Below, one piece after another: positions 52,382-60,947 of a stretch of DNA of 64,000 bases. The notes beneath the pieces were generated by a model. The model saw only the letters and a list, made by a program, of their open reading frames with translations. It ran no database searches and was not told the DNA's origin. The first letter of the stretch is position 1; every line of letters begins with the position of its first letter. Position numbers and translations under genes: made by a program. The DNA comes from Gordoniibacillus chartarius (lineage in GTDB: Bacteria > Bacillota > Bacilli > Paenibacillales > NBRC-103111): positions 1 through 64,000 of the forward strand of contig NZ_JBHLWN010000049.1 of the NCBI RefSeq assembly GCF_042432825.1. The letters run 5' to 3'.

Positions 52382-52900
52382 ATGGGTGAATTCCCCGTGA
52401 CAAATCAATACAACGAAAGCAGCTATCCAATCGACGCAGGCACGCGCAGCTTACACGAAGGAGGCGGCGCACCGGCGCAGGGAGGATTATTTGGCGGCGG
52501 CCCTTCCATATATCCCGGACTGGGCGGCAACCCTTACGGATTTCAGCAGCCGCCAAGTCTCCCCGTCGCTCCGAGCGGCAACGGCGGAGCAGGCGGCGGG
52601 CAAGCAGGCGGCGGCTTGCTAGGCAACTTCAACATAGCCCAGCTCAAAACGATGCTCGACCGGATGGGCGGCATTGACGGCGTCCTCTCGACGATGACGA
52701 AGGTGCAGAAGGTCGTATCGACGTTCCAGCAGATGGCCCCGATGATGAAGCTGATGCTTGGCGCCTTCGGCGGCAAAGCGTCGACGAAGAACGCCGGCTT
52801 CGATATACCGCCGCCGGTGTACCGCAAGCGCCGGAAGAAGCGGCGCGGCGCAGGCCGGCCGGGCTCCGGCAGGCGCGGCAGCGGCCGGACGCGGCGATAA
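52382..52900 (+). CDS. YqfQ/VrrA-like protein
   Basis: About 172 residues. A Gly/Pro-rich first half leads to the conserved core QLKTMLDRMGGIDGVLSTMT then KVQKVVSTFQQMAPMMKLML, followed by a strongly basic tail (KRRKKRRGAGRPG...). The core matches the YqfQ/VrrA family of Bacillaceae. Start is uncertain: ATG 52364, ATG 52382 or GTG 52397. Function unknown; its basic tail suggests nucleic-acid or spore-coat binding. Confidence 0.7.
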   Translation: MGEFPVTNQYNESSYPIDAGTRSLHEGGGAPAQGGLFGGGPSIYPGLGGNPYGFQQPPSLPVAPSGNGGAGGGQAGGGLLGNFNIAQLKTMLDRMGGIDGVLSTMTKVQKVVSTFQQMAPMMKLMLGAFGGKASTKNAGFDIPPPVYRKRRKKRRGAGRPGSGRRGSGRTRR

Positions 52901-52964
52901 CTGCCCGGACGCGGCGAACTGCCAGGCGCCTCAATAGCAACAGCCGCAGGCCGAAACAGCAAAC

Positions 52965-52990
52965 AGCCTCCACCCGCACAGGGGGAGGCT
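52965..52990. terminator. Terminator between convergent genes
   Basis: AGCCTCC (52965-52971) pairs with GGAGGCT (52984-52990). It lies between the rightward YqfQ-like gene and the leftward kinase gene, and could serve both. Confidence 0.6.
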
Positions 52991-53005
52991 CTTCAATACC
53001 CATAA

Positions 53006-54226
53006 TTAAGGAACAAGGACATAGCGCCGGCACAGCTCCATGAGCTGTCCGGTATGGCGGTCCAGCCAGCCGATATGCGAGGCGGCGCTGGCGATTTGCT
53101 CCCGCACCATCGCTTCCGTGTCCACTCCGTCCCAATAGCGTCCAAGGAAGTGAATGAATACGTCAAGGCGGCGCAGCAGCACCAAGAGCGGCAGCGCTTC
53201 GACCTCTGCAGCCGTAAGCCTCGCGCCGTAGCCGCGCAGCAGCGCCTCCACCCGCGGCCGCGCCGGGACGCGGGCTCCCGCAGACCGCTCGTCCGCACCG
53301 CCCGGCTCGTCTGCATCCAGCACGTCGGACAAGCAGACGGCGAGCTCCATCACCCGCAGGTCACGCGTAACGAACTCGAAGTCGAGCACGGCGACGATCT
53401 CTCCGTCCGCGTCCGCCAGGACGTTGGAGGCGTTCAAGTCGCCGTGCACGAGCGCATGCGGCAGCCGCCGCAGGCCCGGCAGCGCCTCGCCCGCCTGGCG
53501 GAGCCGGTCGCGGATCGCGAGCAGCTCCGCCCCGAGCGGGCGGAACGCCGCCGGCGGCTCCGCGCAGAATGCCGCGACGCTGTGCGGCGGGCAGAGCGGG
53601 TGCGTATGCTCGAGCTCATAGTAAGGCCGATACGCCGGCTGCAGCGGCACCCGCACGCGCTGCAGCCGCTCCGACAGGAGCCCGACGGCCCGGCCGAAGC
53701 TTTCGAGCTGAGCCTCGCTGACGAGGGCGGGATTCACGCCCTCGGTGTAGCTGAACAGCGCGGCCAGCTTGTCCGCGCTGCCTTCGCCCGCCGGTACGCG
53801 CGCGAACGTCGCGCCGTCCGGCAGCCGCTGCGGCACCGGCGTCTGCAGCCGCATCCCTGCCGGGCCGGACACGCCGCCGGTCCGGCTGCCGGACATGCTT
53901 TCCGCAAGGCCCATCCCTCCCGAACCGGCCCCATCCTCCGAGCCGCCGCAGCCGGCGCGGCCCGCTCCGCCCGAAACCGCCGGGCCCGCCTCCTCCCGCC
54001 GCAGCTCCGCGAGCGCGAGCAGCACGGCGTGCTCGAACGCGAGCTTTGCCTCGTCGCGATGCGTCTCATAGACGCGCAGCACGTAGCGCGTTCGCTCCGG
54101 CCCCGCCTCGATGATGCGGGTCGTATTGTTTTTGCCGCCGCCGGCGAGCTCCAGTACGCGAGCCGGCGTGCCGTCCGGCAGCCAGAGCGCCGCCAGCTGT
54201 TCGGGGTGATTTTCGCTCATCGTCAC
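53006..54226 (-). CDS. APH-fold phosphotransferase (kinase)
   Basis: 406 residues, GTG start with AAGGAG 8 bases before. Aminoglycoside-phosphotransferase fold: RVLELAGGGKNNTTRIIEAG, catalytic HALVHGDLNASNVLAD (His-Gly-Asp ... Asn), and metal-binding AVLDFEFVTRDLRVMEL. This resembles the homoserine-kinase-like/choline-kinase-like group more than antibiotic-resistance enzymes. A Gly/Ala/Ser-rich insert at about residues 95-140 makes it longer than usual. Substrate unknown; high GC. Confidence 0.8.
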   Translation of the reverse strand: MTMSENHPEQLAALWLPDGTPARVLELAGGGKNNTTRIIEAGPERTRYVLRVYETHRDEAKLAFEHAVLLALAELRREEAGPAVSGGAGRAGCGGSEDGAGSGGMGLAESMSGSRTGGVSGPAGMRLQTPVPQRLPDGATFARVPAGEGSADKLAALFSYTEGVNPALVSEAQLESFGRAVGLLSERLQRVRVPLQPAYRPYYELEHTHPLCPPHSVAAFCAEPPAAFRPLGAELLAIRDRLRQAGEALPGLRRLPHALVHGDLNASNVLADADGEIVAVLDFEFVTRDLRVMELAVCLSDVLDADEPGGADERSAGARVPARPRVEALLRGYGARLTAAEVEALPLLVLLRRLDVFIHFLGRYWDGVDTEAMVREQIASAASHIGWLDRHTGQLMELCRRYVLVP

Positions 54227-54302
54227 TGGTTGGACTCCTTCCGTTTCCCATCATCCCCCTCATTATAGGTATTCCGCCGCCGACCGTCCACACTCCGCCA
54301 TC

Positions 54303-54330
54303 TACCGTCTACCGTTTACCGTCCACCGTT
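54303..54330. repeat. Short 7-base tandem repeat
   Basis: Four copies of a 7-base unit: TACCGTC, TACCGTT, TACCGTC, CACCGTT, in the intergenic gap upstream of the rightward membrane-protein gene. Confidence 0.7.
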
Positions 54331-54406
54331 ACATGGAAAACACATGTTGCGCATCATTTTGGAAAAACATAATAACTCTACGACATCACGGAAACGGGTG
54401 AACGTC

Positions 54407-54967
54407 ATGAAGCCGATTCAAGATCCCGAGAAACTTCGGAAAATAGGGGAGTTCTACGACAAGATCGTTGAAACTCATTATGACTATTTTCAATATTGGC
54501 TGCACCATACGTGGTTTCATTGGGATTTCTGGATATCCTTTGCGTTGACGGTCTTGCCCTGGGCGCTGTGGATCAAATTCAGAAAGAAAGACAGCACCGA
54601 CCGGCAGCTGTTCGTCGCTTTTTTCGTCATACTCATCAGCTCGTGGTTAGATTTTATCGGCACTTGCTACGGCTTATGGTATTACACCGGCAAAGTGATT
54701 CCAACCATCCCGGTATACATCCCATGGGATTTTTGCCTGTTACCGGTGTTTCTTTTATTTCTGCTCCAATTCAAGCCAAACAGCCCTGCCGTCATTAAAG
54801 CTCTTGGATTTGCATGCGTCTGTTCGTTTGCAGGCGAACCGTTCTTCCAATGGCTTGGGTTCTATGTCATGAAGAAGTGGAGCGTATGTTACTCGTTCCC
54901 TATTTATTTCGTCATCTTTCTGGCCGCCTATAAGCTAAGCAAACGTTCGAGTTTTTCCGCTATATAG
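54407..54967 (+). CDS. CBO0543-family membrane protein
   Basis: About 186 residues from ATG 54407. Five hydrophobic segments with the family's features: WISFALTVLPWALWIKFRKK, SSWLDFIGTCYGLWYYTGK, IPTIPVYIPWDFCLLPVFLL, then EPFFQWLGFYVMKKW and YSFPIYFVIFLAAY. CBO0543 proteins are common in spore-formers and of unknown function. Confidence 0.8.
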   Translation: MKPIQDPEKLRKIGEFYDKIVETHYDYFQYWLHHTWFHWDFWISFALTVLPWALWIKFRKKDSTDRQLFVAFFVILISSWLDFIGTCYGLWYYTGKVIPTIPVYIPWDFCLLPVFLLFLLQFKPNSPAVIKALGFACVCSFAGEPFFQWLGFYVMKKWSVCYSFPIYFVIFLAAYKLSKRSSFSAI

Positions 54968-54988
54968 GTTTGACAAACCGCGAAAATA

Positions 54989-55019
54989 AAGCCCGGCCCC
55001 GCAGCGCAGAGCCGGACTT
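54989..55019. terminator. Bidirectional terminator
   Basis: AAGCCCGGC (54989-54997) pairs, with one mismatch, with GCCGGACTT (55011-55019) between the convergent membrane-protein and SDR genes. Confidence 0.6.
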
Positions 55020-55027
55020 GTGCCAAA

Positions 55028-55792
55028 CTACAGATGAGAGCCACCGCTGGCGTCGATGCATTGCCCGGTAACCCATCGGCTGTCGGAAGAAGCCAAGTAC
55101 CCCGCAATGTCCGCAATGTCCTCCGGTTCGCCCCACCTGCCGAAAATGGAAAAATCGGCGCCGAACTGTTTCGCGGCCGGATCATTCAGCATCCCCGCAT
55201 TCATGTCCGTGGCGACGAAGCCGGGAGCGATCGCATTGACCGTAATGCCGCGCGGCCCGAGCTGCTTGGACAACGTATGCGTCAGCGTGTTCACCGCCCC
55301 TTTGCTCATACTGTAGGCTAATATATCGGGGATCGCAATTCTCGTCACGGCAGAGGAAATATTGATGATCCGCCCTCCTTCGCGCATCCGGGGCAGCGTA
55401 TGCCGAATCAAATAAAACGGCGCCTTCACATTGATCGCAAATACCGCATCGAAGTCGGCCTCCGGTGTATTTTCGACAGATCCGTATGCCGCCAAGCCGG
55501 CATTATTCACGAGAATGTCAATCGCGCTGCCGCCCATGCGGCTGTCCAGTTCGCGGTCGATTGTATCGAACAGCGATTCGATCGCACCCGGCGCCCCAAA
55601 ATCCGCTTGCACGGCAAATGCCGATCCGCCGCCGCTTTCAATGCCGCGTACCGTCTCCAGCGCAGCCTGCCGGTTGCTGCCGTAATGTACCGCAACCAAA
55701 GCTCCGTCCCCGGCCAACCGCCGCGCGATGGCGCGGCCGATTCCCCGGCTCGCTCCCGTAACCAATGCCGCCTTGCCCTTCAAATTCCCCAC
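55028..55792 (-). CDS. Short-chain dehydrogenase/reductase
   Basis: 254 residues, GTG start with GAGGAG upstream. Classical SDR: cofactor motif VTGASRGIGRAIARRL, DILVNNAGLAAYGSV, catalytic Ser in INISSAVTRIAIPD and YSMSKGAVNTLTHTL (Tyr-x3-Lys), and GITVNAIAPGFVATDMNAG. Uses NADP(H) or NAD(H); the closest general type is FabG-like. Substrate unknown. It is divergent from the AdaA-type gene. Confidence 0.9.
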   Translation of the reverse strand: MGNLKGKAALVTGASRGIGRAIARRLAGDGALVAVHYGSNRQAALETVRGIESGGGSAFAVQADFGAPGAIESLFDTIDRELDSRMGGSAIDILVNNAGLAAYGSVENTPEADFDAVFAINVKAPFYLIRHTLPRMREGGRIINISSAVTRIAIPDILAYSMSKGAVNTLTHTLSKQLGPRGITVNAIAPGFVATDMNAGMLNDPAAKQFGADFSIFGRWGEPEDIADIAGYLASSDSRWVTGQCIDASGGSHL

Positions 55793-55930
55793 AAGCTCAT
55801 CTCCTCATGATCGTTATGTCCCTTGCAATCCTGTTGTATCACGATGGGACGTTCGGGATGTTGCTCTCTTATTCGCGCCCTCTTATCGGGAGGCCGGCAT
55901 GCGGCTATACTCATCGTAGAGGTGAATCGA

Positions 55931-56509
55931 ATGGAGATTACGGAGAAAATCTGGCAGGCCATCGTGCAATGCGACCCGGCGTATGATGGCCGGTTTATTT
56001 ACGCGGTTTTGACGACCGGCATCTGCTGCAGACCGTCGTGCAAATCGAGAGCACCGAAGAAGGAAAATGTACGGCTCTTTCCTGACGCTGACCAAGCATG
56101 CAGGGCTGGTTTCCGTCCGTGCAAGCGCTGCCGCCCATGCCGGCAAGACAGCCCAATGGAGGAATGGATCGCTCTCATCGCCGAATATATTGACAACAAT
56201 TTCGACAAACCGCTGACTCTGGAAACGCTCTCGAATTTCGCTCACAGCAGTCCTTACCATTTGCTGCGCTCGTTCAAACGGCTTCGGGGTATGACACCCG
56301 GCGAATATATTCAGCGAACGAGAATTAACAAAGCCAAAGAGCTGCTCACCGCCTCAGACCGCAAAATAGCGGATATCGGCTCTACGGTCGGCTTGCCCAA
56401 TCCGCCGCATTTCATCACGGTGTTCAAGAAGCTGACCGGCTGCACGCCTGCCGGCTTCCGCAGCAGCTATCGCGGTGAGCCCAGGGCGGCGCAGCGGTCC
56501 GCAGATTAG
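55931..56509 (+). CDS. adaA: AdaA-type methylphosphotriester-DNA methyltransferase/AraC regulator
   Basis: About 192 residues from ATG 55931, after AGAGGTGA. The N-terminal Ada zinc domain has the four-Cys set TTGICCRPSCKSR and RPCKRCRPC; the reactive Cys takes methyl groups from DNA phosphotriesters. An AraC HTH follows: LETLSNFAHSSPYHLLRSFK and GMTPGEYIQRTRINKAKELL. This is the AdaA layout. A methyltransferase partner (AdaB) is not adjacent. Confidence 0.9.
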   Translation: MEITEKIWQAIVQCDPAYDGRFIYAVLTTGICCRPSCKSRAPKKENVRLFPDADQACRAGFRPCKRCRPCRQDSPMEEWIALIAEYIDNNFDKPLTLETLSNFAHSSPYHLLRSFKRLRGMTPGEYIQRTRINKAKELLTASDRKIADIGSTVGLPNPPHFITVFKKLTGCTPAGFRSSYRGEPRAAQRSAD

Positions 56510-56583
56510 CTCCGACGGACGATGCAACCGAAACAAGCCCGCAGCCGTGACGCACGACCGCGAGCTCTCCCAACATAAATCCG

Positions 56584-58038
56584 TTAAAATGTTACATGAG
56601 ACCCAAACGAAGGCGCATTCGGCACGATCAAATAATGCGTGCGGCCCGGCGACAGCGCAATTCTATCCCCTTCCGGCGTCGCCAATCGGAACGGTTCCGC
56701 CGCTTCCTTGCGCCGCCATTCGCCGGTGACCGCCCTGCCTTGCCGAAAGACGACTGCGGGGCCGCTCCCGACCAGCTTCACCTCGCGCCGCCCTTCCGCA
56801 TCGAGCACCTTATGATCCGCCCCGAGCACGACGACATTCGCCGCCGACAGCTGCGACCCGTCGTTAAGATCAAAGTGAGGCAGGCCTTCCACGGAACGGC
56901 GATACGCGCCTGCATCCTCATCGTAATCGTACGACACTACATAGGATTTCCACAAAAATGTAACCGCCAAATGCGGTGCATCGGCGCCAGCCGCCTCATC
57001 GCTGCCGGTAACGGCCGGAACGGCGAATTCCAGTGCCGGCCGCTGCTGCGTTTCCACTCTTAATTCAAGTTGGTCGATGCCTGTTCTTAACCAGGCCATG
57101 TCCGTATATAAGTTATGAGGAAGCTTACGAAAGCTCTCCCTCCAGAAGTAACGCCCCGCATTCGTAATTTCATCCAAGTGATCGACGCGCTGCTCTTGGA
57201 GCTGGGCGTACGCATCGGGAGAACCGCCTGCGTGAATCTCGATGGCGTCGAACATACGCCCCAGATCGATATAGTACGGACGAATACTGCGCACCGGTCC
57301 AATCATCCCCGGAGCGTCGCGGTCCGTAAATATTGCGACGAGCCGCGTAATTTCCCCTTCCGCCAAGCACTCAAACAGCACGTCCGCCCGGCTTAGGCCC
57401 GATTGCGGACGAGCGGACGGATGGTTATTGATCATCACCATGAGCGGCCGGCGCAGCCCGTCTTCCTGCTGCTGCGGCAAGGGCAGCCCGGTAAGCGGGT
57501 TGAGGGCGCCGAGCTCCGGCTGATCTGCGGGTTCCGGCTGTACATGGGATTCCAGCTCATCTGCGGGTTTCGGTTGTGCATCGGGTGCCAGCTGATCTGC
57601 TGGTTCCACCCGTTTTTTTGGTTCCAGCTGGCCTACTGTTTCCAGCCGTGCTGTTGGCTTCAGCTGAGCAGGAGGCTCCGGCTGCGTTTTTGGTTCCGGC
57701 TGTGCAGTTGGCTCCGGCTGTGCAGTTGGCTCCAGCTGCGCTGTGGGCTCCGGCTGTGCAGTTGGCTCCAGCTGCGCTGTGGGCTCCGGTTGCGTTTTTG
57801 GTTCCGACTGTGCTGTGGGCTCCGGCTGTGCAGTTGGCTCCGGCTGTGCAGTTGGCTCCGGCTGTGCAGTTGGCTCCAGCTGTGCAGTTGGCTCCAGCTG
57901 CGCTTTAGATTCCACCCAACCTGCGTGCTCCGGTATTCCGTTTGTCGGCGCCGCCGAAGCGCAGCCTGCCGAAGTCAATGCCGCCAGCATGAGAACGGAG
58001 CCAAGTTTTACCGCTGCAGCTTGCGTACGAGACGGCAT
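56584..58038 (-). CDS. YerB-like DUF3048 lipoprotein with Pro/Glu/Gln/Thr repeats
   Basis: 484 residues. Signal peptide with lipobox ALTSAGC. Residues about 45-160 are some 18-20 copies of a 6-residue unit of the type TAQPEP/TAQLEP, ending in more divergent units. The DUF3048 domain follows: LNPLTGLPLPQQQ, RRPLMVMINNHPSARPQSGL, RADVLFECLAEGEITRLVAI, GPVRSIRPYYIDLG. YerB-type proteins are extracytoplasmic and of unknown function; the repeats probably form an extended spacer across the wall. ATG 58038 has GAAGGAG before it. Confidence 0.85.
   Translation of the reverse strand: MPSRTQAAAVKLGSVLMLAALTSAGCASAAPTNGIPEHAGWVESKAQLEPTAQLEPTAQPEPTAQPEPTAQPEPTAQSEPKTQPEPTAQLEPTAQPEPTAQLEPTAQPEPTAQPEPKTQPEPPAQLKPTARLETVGQLEPKKRVEPADQLAPDAQPKPADELESHVQPEPADQPELGALNPLTGLPLPQQQEDGLRRPLMVMINNHPSARPQSGLSRADVLFECLAEGEITRLVAIFTDRDAPGMIGPVRSIRPYYIDLGRMFDAIEIHAGGSPDAYAQLQEQRVDHLDEITNAGRYFWRESFRKLPHNLYTDMAWLRTGIDQLELRVETQQRPALEFAVPAVTGSDEAAGADAPHLAVTFLWKSYVVSYDYDEDAGAYRRSVEGLPHFDLNDGSQLSAANVVVLGADHKVLDAEGRREVKLVGSGPAVVFRQGRAVTGEWRRKEAAEPFRLATPEGDRIALSPGRTHYLIVPNAPSFGSHVTF
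57640..57910. repeat. 18-base coding tandem repeat
   Basis: The coding strand repeats an 18-base unit for Thr-Ala-Gln-Pro/Leu-Glu-Pro; on the plus strand the units read GGCTCCGGCTGTGCAGTT or GGCTCCAGCTGCGCTGTG. Units differ by a few bases but some are identical, which suggests recent expansion or gene conversion. Confidence 0.8.
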
Positions 58039-58201
58039 CGGATCACATCTCCTTCTACATAGGCATCAGCAAAGATTCCCTCAGTTTTTCCAGCCCGCAC
58101 CGCAATTAACCATTGTTTTATGAAGATGTTGTGACAAGAAGGGATTTCACGAGATGACGTCGAAACCAAAATATACGAACATGGATTCGAGGTGATCGGT
58201 A

Positions 58202-58426
58202 ATGTCCTCCTCCAAAACTATATCCTCCGATATCGAATTGCTGACCGCAGCCCTGCTTCAGCGCAAGGTTGCCGTATGGTGCCGCACCGCCGACGACATC
58301 TATGTCCTTCTTGATGAAGGGGGCTTGATTGAAAAATATTCCCCCGACTCCGTACGTATCCGCTATGCGCATCGCGACCGGGCGGAATACTATCTGCGGA
58401 GCGAATGCGAGTTTCGCATCGAATAA
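58202..58426 (+). CDS. Small hypothetical protein
   Basis: 74 residues, ATG with GAGGTGATC upstream. KTISSDIELLTAALLQRKVA, then VWCRTADDIYVLLDEGGLIE, then EYYLRSECEFRIE. Soluble. Not assigned. It precedes the DCC-family gene by 26 bases and is probably co-transcribed. Confidence 0.65.
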   Translation: MSSSKTISSDIELLTAALLQRKVAVWCRTADDIYVLLDEGGLIEKYSPDSVRIRYAHRDRAEYYLRSECEFRIE

Positions 58427-58452
58427 TCGATCGAGGGTAGAGGTGAATCCAA

Positions 58453-58896
58453 ATGCCCCATAACGACGCACGGCTTCCGAAAGCCCCTGCTATCGTCCTC
58501 TTCGACGGCGAATGCGTCATGTGCTCCTTCATCGTCCGCTTCGTCTACGCCCGCGACCCGCAAGCCCGGCTGCGCTTCGCTCCGCTTCAATCCGATGCCG
58601 GACAAATGCTGCTTCAGCGGCACGGTCTGTCGACTGACCGCTTCGATACGTTTGTGCTCGTCGAGGGAGACCGCTGCTACACGAAATCGACGGCCGCACT
58701 CCGTCTGGCTCGCCGTCTTCGCGGCTTATGGCCGCTGTGCTGCGCCTTCGTCGTCGTTCCGCGTCCGCTGCGGGACGCTGTCTACGGCTTCGTGGCAAAG
58801 AACCGCTACCGCTGGTTCGGCCGAAGTGATGCGTGCATGATGCCGACGCCGGAGCTGAAGCGCCGCTTCGTCGAGCCGCAAGATCTATTAGGTTAG
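58453..58896 (+). CDS. DCC-family (DUF393) thiol-disulfide oxidoreductase
   Basis: 147 residues, ATG after AGAGGTGAATCC. The family signature is at residues 13-30: IVLFDGECVMCSFIVRFVYA (Asp-x-x-Cys-x-x-Cys). Later LRFAPLQSDAGQMLLQ and TKSTAALRLARRLRGLW are typical. Small thioredoxin-like proteins of unclear substrate. Confidence 0.88.
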   Translation: MPHNDARLPKAPAIVLFDGECVMCSFIVRFVYARDPQARLRFAPLQSDAGQMLLQRHGLSTDRFDTFVLVEGDRCYTKSTAALRLARRLRGLWPLCCAFVVVPRPLRDAVYGFVAKNRYRWFGRSDACMMPTPELKRRFVEPQDLLG

Positions 58897-59531
58897 TTCC
58901 GTTCCGCCTTTCCCTGCCTGTCCAACACCGCTTCTTTCGGGCCCGTATATCATAAAGAAATCTCATAGAAATGCGGCGCATTCTTAACGGATTTTTCTCA
59001 CGAAATTTCGCATAACTTGGACAAAGCATGCATGGACACTTACCGCCGGAAATCACGAATGGGACACTCTACGCTCTAGCCACACTTTAGGCCGCATCCG
59101 TCTTCTTGCCGCATGCAAAGCGATCGGTAACCGGCAGCTTCATCGATGATTAAGCGGAATTCCTCCATCTATTTAAGCCATAAACTTCAATTATTATGTT
59201 TTTGCGGGAAAAGCTCCATCTAATTTATACAAATCTCCCGTTTTGTCGGGAAAAGTATCAAAGTAAGCGGATTCATTCCAACTAATCGGCGCAATTGCGT
59301 CCATTTTCCGGATGTAAGCGTAACAAATCCCGCTAGTTATCCGTCCCCACCATGCTCAACCCTACGTTCTTCCTTGACGTTCATACTGCGTACAAATTCG
59401 TTCAATCCTGCCGGCCGCCGCTCCCCAATACCGCCGTAAACGTACTCATCTGCGTATCCATCATACCTGCCTACACTCACGGCTGCTAGTAATCTGCCTT
59501 CTGCACTTCCGCCGAACGGAGATTAACAAAG

Positions 59532-59692
59532 CCTATTACCCTATTACCCTATTACCCTATTACCCCATTACCCCATTCCCCCATTACCCCATTACCCCAT
59601 CACCCCATCCCCCTATCCCCCTGTCACACCGGCATCCCCATCACCCCTATCCCCCCTATTCCCCCTATTCCCCCTATTCTCCCTATTCCCCG
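59532..59692. repeat. Degenerate 9-base C-rich tandem array (CCTATTACC type)
   Basis: Starts as exact copies of CCTATTACC, changes to CCCATTACC, CCCCATCACC and similar, and ends as CCCCCTATT units. The opposite strand carries regular GGG runs separated by 5-6 bases, which could form G-quadruplexes. Confidence 0.8.
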
Positions 59693-59773
59693 GCTTACCT
59701 CATGAACAGCCATAACCAATCATGCGTGTCCGAGCCGCATTGCTGCGCAGGCAGCATTTTTACAAATAAAGGG

Positions 59774-59825
59774 TTGACAAATCCACACAAAACAATTATC
59801 TTAAATTTAAAATATTTAAATTTAA
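59774..59825 (+). promoter_or_regulatory. Promoter and MarR-type operator of the dioxygenase gene
   Basis: -35 TTGACA (59774-59779), 17-base spacer, -10 TATCTT (59797-59802). An 11-base inverted repeat (TTAAATTTAAA / TTTAAATTTAA, 59801-59825) overlaps the -10 and start region, the place and size of MarR/MhqR-type operators that control ring-cleaving dioxygenases in Bacillus. No MarR gene is in the window. Confidence 0.65.
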
Positions 59826-59914
59826 ATAAATAGTCCAGATGTGATAATCCGAAAAAGTAATCTAAGCAAAGCAATCCCTCTCGATAGCAACCATTTTGAA
59901 GGAGAAGACCATTC

Positions 59915-60865
59915 ATGTCTAACATGCAAACAGCGGGCATTCATCATATCACAGCTTTCGTTCGGAATGCGCAGGAGACGGTTGATTTTTATGCGGGAAT
60001 ACTGGGGCTTCGCCTGGTTAAGAAAACGGTCAACTTCGACGCGCCGGAAGTGTACCATCTGTACTTCGGCAACGAATCCGGCGCACCGGGTACGGTCATC
60101 ACGTTCTTTCCATGGCCGATTTCCAGACAAGGCCGCATCGGCGGCGGGCAGGTCGGGATCACGACCTATGCCGTTCCCGTCGGCAGCTTGGCCTTCTGGT
60201 CGTCCCGTCTGACGCAGTATGGCACCCGATTTGAGCGGACGGAGCGTTTTGGCGAGACGTATCTCGGATTCAAAGACCCCGACGGGCTGCTGATCGAGCT
60301 CGTGGAGCGGGCTCAAGGCGCACCGAGCCAGTGGACGTTCGGCGGCGTGCCGGCCGACAAAGCGATCAAAGGCTTTGGCGGCGCTGTTCTGTACAGTACG
60401 GCCCCGGACGCAACGTCGCAGCTGCTTCAGCGGGTGATGGGGCTGACGAGAGTCGGCCAGGAAGGCGCTTATGAACGGTTCCAATCGTACGGAGATATCG
60501 GGAATATCATTGACCTCAATGTGACAGCGATGGAGCAAGGCGCGGGCGGTGCCGGAACCGTTCATCATATTGCATGGCGGGCCAAGGACGATGCCGAGCA
60601 TGCGCTCTGGAGAAGCCAAGTTGAGGAGTGCGGCTACCATCCGACAGCGATTCTGGACCGGCAGTACTTCCACGCGATCTACTTCCGCGAAGAAGGCGGC
60701 ATCCTGTTCGAAATCGCAACGGATCCCCCGGGCTTTGCCCGAGATGAAGCGCCCGATGCGTTGGGCGAAAGCATCATGCTGCCTTCGTGGTTCGAAGCGA
60801 ACCGCGCCGAGATCGAGCGCAGGCTGCCGCCTATTCGAGCGAGGGAGATCGAGCCAAACCGCTGA
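59915..60865 (+). CDS. Ring-cleaving dioxygenase, MhqO/MhqA-like (VOC family)
   Basis: 316 residues; ATG after GAAGGAGAAG. Two vicinal-oxygen-chelate halves: AGIHHITAFVRNAQETVDFY with GLRLVKKTVNFDAPEVYHLY, and VHHIAWRAKDDAEHALW with GGILFEIATDPPGF. Likely iron ligands are His in IHHI, His in VHHI and Glu in LFEIA. Such enzymes detoxify quinones or catechols in Bacillota and are induced by them through MarR-type repressors, fitting the operator upstream. Confidence 0.88.
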   Translation: MSNMQTAGIHHITAFVRNAQETVDFYAGILGLRLVKKTVNFDAPEVYHLYFGNESGAPGTVITFFPWPISRQGRIGGGQVGITTYAVPVGSLAFWSSRLTQYGTRFERTERFGETYLGFKDPDGLLIELVERAQGAPSQWTFGGVPADKAIKGFGGAVLYSTAPDATSQLLQRVMGLTRVGQEGAYERFQSYGDIGNIIDLNVTAMEQGAGGAGTVHHIAWRAKDDAEHALWRSQVEECGYHPTAILDRQYFHAIYFREEGGILFEIATDPPGFARDEAPDALGESIMLPSWFEANRAEIERRLPPIRAREIEPNR

Positions 60866-60947
60866 GTAAGGCGTGACGGCTCATGACACCGCATATCCGG
60901 TGTGCTAAGATTTTCACAGATCATGGAAAATGGTTAGGAGAGATTCG

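Larger units (their letters stand above)
58897..59914. other. Long intergenic region with tandem repeats and a promoter
   Basis: About 1 kb with no convincing gene. It holds the 9-base tandem array (59532-59692) and the dioxygenase promoter/operator (59774-59825). A short repeat of the form TT(T)TTGTCGGGAAAA / TTTTTGCGGGAAAA appears near 59196-59250. ORFs in this stretch lack start signals. Confidence 0.5.

Noticed and set aside
53054..54268. 404-codon plus-strand ORF
   Set aside because: Antisense to the APH-fold kinase gene in a GC-rich region; Arg-rich composition typical of a shadow.
59532..59692. Telomere-like repeat suggesting a linear replicon end
   Set aside because: The array is internal, flanked by ordinary chromosomal genes, and degenerates from a 9-base unit.
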